Origin: Sphingomonas bacterium
Lineage (GTDB): Bacteria; Pseudomonadota; Alphaproteobacteria; Sphingomonadales; Sphingomonadaceae
Length of the DNA stretch: 7,246 nt
Assembly (NCBI GenBank): GCA_026785645.1
Contig: JAJAZM010000124.1
Coordinates: forward strand, 1-7,246
Direction of reading: 5' to 3'
In this document: in pieces, positions 4,624 through 7,246 of the stretch
Layout of the letters: the number at the start of each line of letters is the position of its first letter
How positions within the stretch are numbered: the stretch's first letter is position 1
Position numbers and translations under genes: made by a program
The notes under the pieces: generated by a model
The model's input: only the letters and a program-made list of their open reading frames with translations
Told to the model about the DNA's origin: nothing
Database searches by the model: none

Positions 4624-7246
4624 CTACCAGGCAATGTTCAGGCTGCCGCTGATCGTCCGCGGAGCGCCGATCTGCGCGAAAGGCGCGGAGCCGAGCACAC
4701 CACTGGTCGAGACGCTCTGGTTGAGACCAGAGAAACCGCCGCCAACATACAATTCGTCGAACAGGTTGTAGACGTTGAGCGCGAGATAGCTCTTCTCGAG
4801 ACCCTTCAGGGCCCTGAGCGTGTAGCGAAGGTCGAGATTGACCAGCCAATAAGCGGGGGTCTTCGAGGGGAAGAGCTGCGTGATCCCGCCCTCCACGTCG
4901 ACGTCGCCGGCCAGGACCGACTCATTGGTATCGAACACGAACCGCGGACCGGTACGCTTTGCGGTTACCCCGAAGTCGAAATCGCCGAGGCTGGCGAGAG
5001 CCGACACGCCATAAGTATATTTCGGCGTCCCGGATTCCTCCTTGCCCGAAGTAAAGGCGCAGTTGCGGCGAGCGATCGCTCGATCGGCCGGTGTTGCCAG
5101 TGGCGCGGTATCGCAATTAAACGACGCCGGCCCTGCGATCTGGAGATTGTCCTGAATGTCCGATTCGTTCCATGAACCGAAACCGTAGAGGGTCAACTGG
5201 CGGATCGGCGCATAAGCGATCGAGCCGTCGAAGCCCCACTTGTGTACGTCGCCAAGGTTGCGGAAAGTCGACGCGTTCAGTTCCGGATCGAACGATTCCG
5301 CGATGCGATCCTTGAATAAGGTTTTCCAAATCCCGATTTGTGCCTGAATTTTCGAGCTTCGATAGCGCAGGCCGCCTTCGAACGTGTCGGTAATTTCCGG
5401 ACGCGGGTTGGCTTCCTCGGTACCTTCGGGGAAGAAGAACGACGAGTAGAGCTGGTCGGTGCCGGGAACAGACAGGCCCTTGGCGTAGCTGGCAAAGGCC
5501 GAAATCCGCGGCGTGATATCGAACACCACACCGATGTTCGGCAGCAATTTGTCATATTTCAGCGTGCGCTTTTGCGGCGGAGAAAAGCCGCTGACGCGCT
5601 TGCCGGTAATCGGATCAACGACATAGGGGTTGGCCGCAAGATAGGCAGCTTCGGCATCGCTGTCACCGCTGAAGCAGGTGACCGCATTGCCGTTGGGATT
5701 GACCGTGAAGCAATTGTTCTGAAGCTCGCGGACGAAGAATGGGGCGCGAACGCCCACGTTAACCGTCAGCCGCTTGTCGATGAACGACCCGACATATTCA
5801 GCTGCGACCTGTTTGAGGATCGCCTCGCTTTTCCGGTCGCGCTTCTGGAGGGGCACTCCGTCTGTTGTCGATATTGATGTAGTGCCTGAATTGACCGGAT
5901 CGTTGACTGGAAACACATCGAGCGGCTCGCCGCTGGTGTCGAGGAAGCCGACTTGGCCGGTCTGCCGGTGGAAGGCATGGTCGTAGGTTACGCCGGCGCG
6001 GAGGAGATGATCGTCGGTTATCCTCCAGCGCAGGCCGGCGATCACACCATAGCGATCGGTCTGGGTCTGGCTCGGCGCCAGCAGCGACACCTGGTCAAGT
6101 ATATCGCCGTCGCCATTGAGATCGCGACCAAAGAACGGGGTCGCCGATGTGCCGGTCGCACTGGTGGTGAAATAGCCGGTGTAGGGAACGCCAGCGATAT
6201 TGTTGAAGCCCTCGCGCGCCGAAACCGTGCCGCCGCCGTTGGCCTTTACATATTGATAACTGGGATCGATCGTCAGGGTCAGACTGTCGGTCAGGGTAAA
6301 GCGAGAATTGACGCGGATGTTCCCGGTATTCGAAGGATTGAACCGCCGGTCGAACTCAGTGCCGCAGCTGTTCGTCGTATCGGCCACGCCAGCCTGCGGC
6401 GTGTCGGTACTGCACGGAAAATTGATGTCGTACTTGCGCTCGCTGCGTTTGGTCGGGAAGGCGTTGGGAACATCGTCGCGATCAGTACGCAGTCGGACCG
6501 AACCGAAGAAGTTATTGCGGTTGCGGTTGTAATTGCCGGCGATCGAGAAGAAATCGCCGTTGCTACCAAGCGGTTGGTAGATTTTGGCGTTATATTGCTG
6601 CTTGTCGACGACGCCGTAATTGTTGAACGGATTGTCGTTCTTGGCGTTGCTGACGGAGACGAACGCGCGCGTGCCCCAAGGGCCGATCTCGCCGGTGTTG
6701 ATCATCGCGAAGATGCGGCGGAAATCGAACTCGCCGAGCGAACCGAGCACCCGACCGCCAAATTCCTTGGTCGGGGTGAGCGTGCGGTAGTTGACCGTGC
6801 CGCCGACCGCCGAGGCAGTGGGGCTGTCGACGTCGGTCGAGCCCATGCTGACATTGACCTGCTCGATCAATTCGGGATCGAGTTGCTGGTTCGAGAAGAT
6901 CGCGTAGTTGCCGCTGTCGTTGAGCGGGATGCCGTCGAAGGTCAGGCTGATGCGGTTGGAGTTGAAGCCGCGAATGGTTAGCGTGCCGCCCGATGAACCA
7001 TAAGCATCATTGTTCTGGAAGCTGACGCCCGGAACCAAATTGATGGTGTCGAGGATGGTCTGGCCCGGATTCTGGCGCGAGATGATTTCCTGGGTCAGGA
7101 CCGCCTTGGCCTTCGAGGTATCAGGCGCCTGGACGCCGCCGACATCCTGGGTACGGGTGCCGGTGACGATGATCGCCTGCTGCTCGAAATCTTGTGAGCC
7201 GGTCGACTGGGCAAAAGCGGCGGTCGGGAAAATGACAGCCGACGAG
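4624..7246 (-). CDS. TonB-dependent outer membrane receptor (5' partial)
   Basis: The frame is open to the window edge and ends at TAG 4626-4624, showing 873 residues. The start and most of the signal peptide are missing. The visible beginning is the end of a signal peptide (PTAAFA before QS). The TonB box follows (AIIVTGTR, residues 24-31). The plug spans about 40-165, with LDTINLVPGVSF, TIRGFNSNRISLTFDGIPL and EQVNVSMGSTDVDSP. The rest is a 22-strand-type barrel ending in YLALNVYNLFDELY and a C-terminal Trp, as outer membrane insertion requires. Its role is active uptake of a scarce ligand with energy from TonB-ExbBD. The substrate, whether a siderophore, sugar or other compound, cannot be told. 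No STN signalling domain fits in the visible N-terminus. Six cysteines form three close pairs (278/294, 512/524, 711/729). A DxNxDGD Ca2+-type loop lies at 375-385. The start lies beyond the window edge. Confidence 0.95.
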   Translation of the reverse strand, partial: SSAVIFPTAAFAQSTGSQDFEQQAIIVTGTRTQDVGGVQAPDTSKAKAVLTQEIISRQNPGQTILDTINLVPGVSFQNNDAYGSSGGTLTIRGFNSNRISLTFDGIPLNDSGNYAIFSNQQLDPELIEQVNVSMGSTDVDSPTASAVGGTVNYRTLTPTKEFGGRVLGSLGEFDFRRIFAMINTGEIGPWGTRAFVSVSNAKNDNPFNNYGVVDKQQYNAKIYQPLGSNGDFFSIAGNYNRNRNNFFGSVRLRTDRDDVPNAFPTKRSERKYDINFPCSTDTPQAGVADTTNSCGTEFDRRFNPSNTGNIRVNSRFTLTDSLTLTIDPSYQYVKANGGGTVSAREGFNNIAGVPYTGYFTTSATGTSATPFFGRDLNGDGDILDQVSLLAPSQTQTDRYGVIAGLRWRITDDHLLRAGVTYDHAFHRQTGQVGFLDTSGEPLDVFPVNDPVNSGTTSISTTDGVPLQKRDRKSEAILKQVAAEYVGSFIDKRLTVNVGVRAPFFVRELQNNCFTVNPNGNAVTCFSGDSDAEAAYLAANPYVVDPITGKRVSGFSPPQKRTLKYDKLLPNIGVVFDITPRISAFASYAKGLSVPGTDQLYSSFFFPEGTEEANPRPEITDTFEGGLRYRSSKIQAQIGIWKTLFKDRIAESFDPELNASTFRNLGDVHKWGFDGSIAYAPIRQLTLYGFGSWNESDIQDNLQIAGPASFNCDTAPLATPADRAIARRNCAFTSGKEESGTPKYTYGVSALASLGDFDFGVTAKRTGPRFVFDTNESVLAGDVDVEGGITQLFPSKTPAYWLVNLDLRYTLRALKGLEKSYLALNVYNLFDELYVGGGFSGLNQSVSTSGVLGSAPFAQIGAPRTISGSLNIAW

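Noticed and set aside
4100..4771. Plus-strand frame of 223 codons across the symporter start and the gap after the receptor
   Set aside because: It crosses a terminator hairpin and two gene ends on the other strand, and its translation shows no recognisable features.
5953..6981. Plus-strand frame of 342 codons opposite the TonB-dependent receptor
   Set aside because: It is antisense to a well-supported receptor. It is rich in Ala/Val/Arg with no domain, and has no ribosome binding site that stands out.

Overview
The window reads as chromosomal DNA from a GC-rich alphaproteobacterium, most likely a sphingomonad (Sphingomonadales). This is an inference from the strong GC bias at third codon positions, the Sphingomonas-like TonB-dependent receptor, and the DctA-type symporter next to a tRNA. 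No marker gene fixes the genus. Coding density is high, and no gene-free stretch exceeds about 110 bases.

Layout. Bases 1-1887 (+) hold most of a TIR-domain protein, cut at its N-terminus by the window edge. It has one predicted membrane helix, a TolB-like/FlgO-like domain and a TPR array. At 1955-2086 (+), behind a good ribosome binding site, lies a 43-residue acidic microprotein whose second half is four copies of a six-residue repeat (GSPDDR type). Converging on it, 2097-2939 (-), is a secreted trypsin-family (S1) protease with an intact catalytic triad and an Arg/Lys-type specificity pocket. A complete tRNA-Gly(CCC) follows at 3047-3120 (+), and its 3' end runs into a large hairpin that can act as a terminator on both strands. 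On the minus strand, 3179-4525 encodes a DctA-type C4-dicarboxylate:cation symporter. After a 98-base gap with a clear terminator, 4624-7246 (-) encodes a TonB-dependent outer membrane receptor that leaves the window inside its signal peptide.

How the genes relate. The right half is ordinary nutrient uptake: an outer membrane receptor of unknown substrate and an inner membrane dicarboxylate symporter, separated by a terminator and so probably not one operon. The left half is less ordinary. The TIR protein has the arrangement expected of a one-pass receptor: cytoplasmic TIR effector, membrane helix, extracytoplasmic TolB-like and TPR region. It is followed at short distance, on the same strand, by the repeat microprotein, and a secreted Arg/Lys-type protease faces that microprotein with only 10 bases between stop codons. 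Whether the three work together cannot be decided from sequence. The TIR/microprotein pair is the best candidate here for something undescribed.
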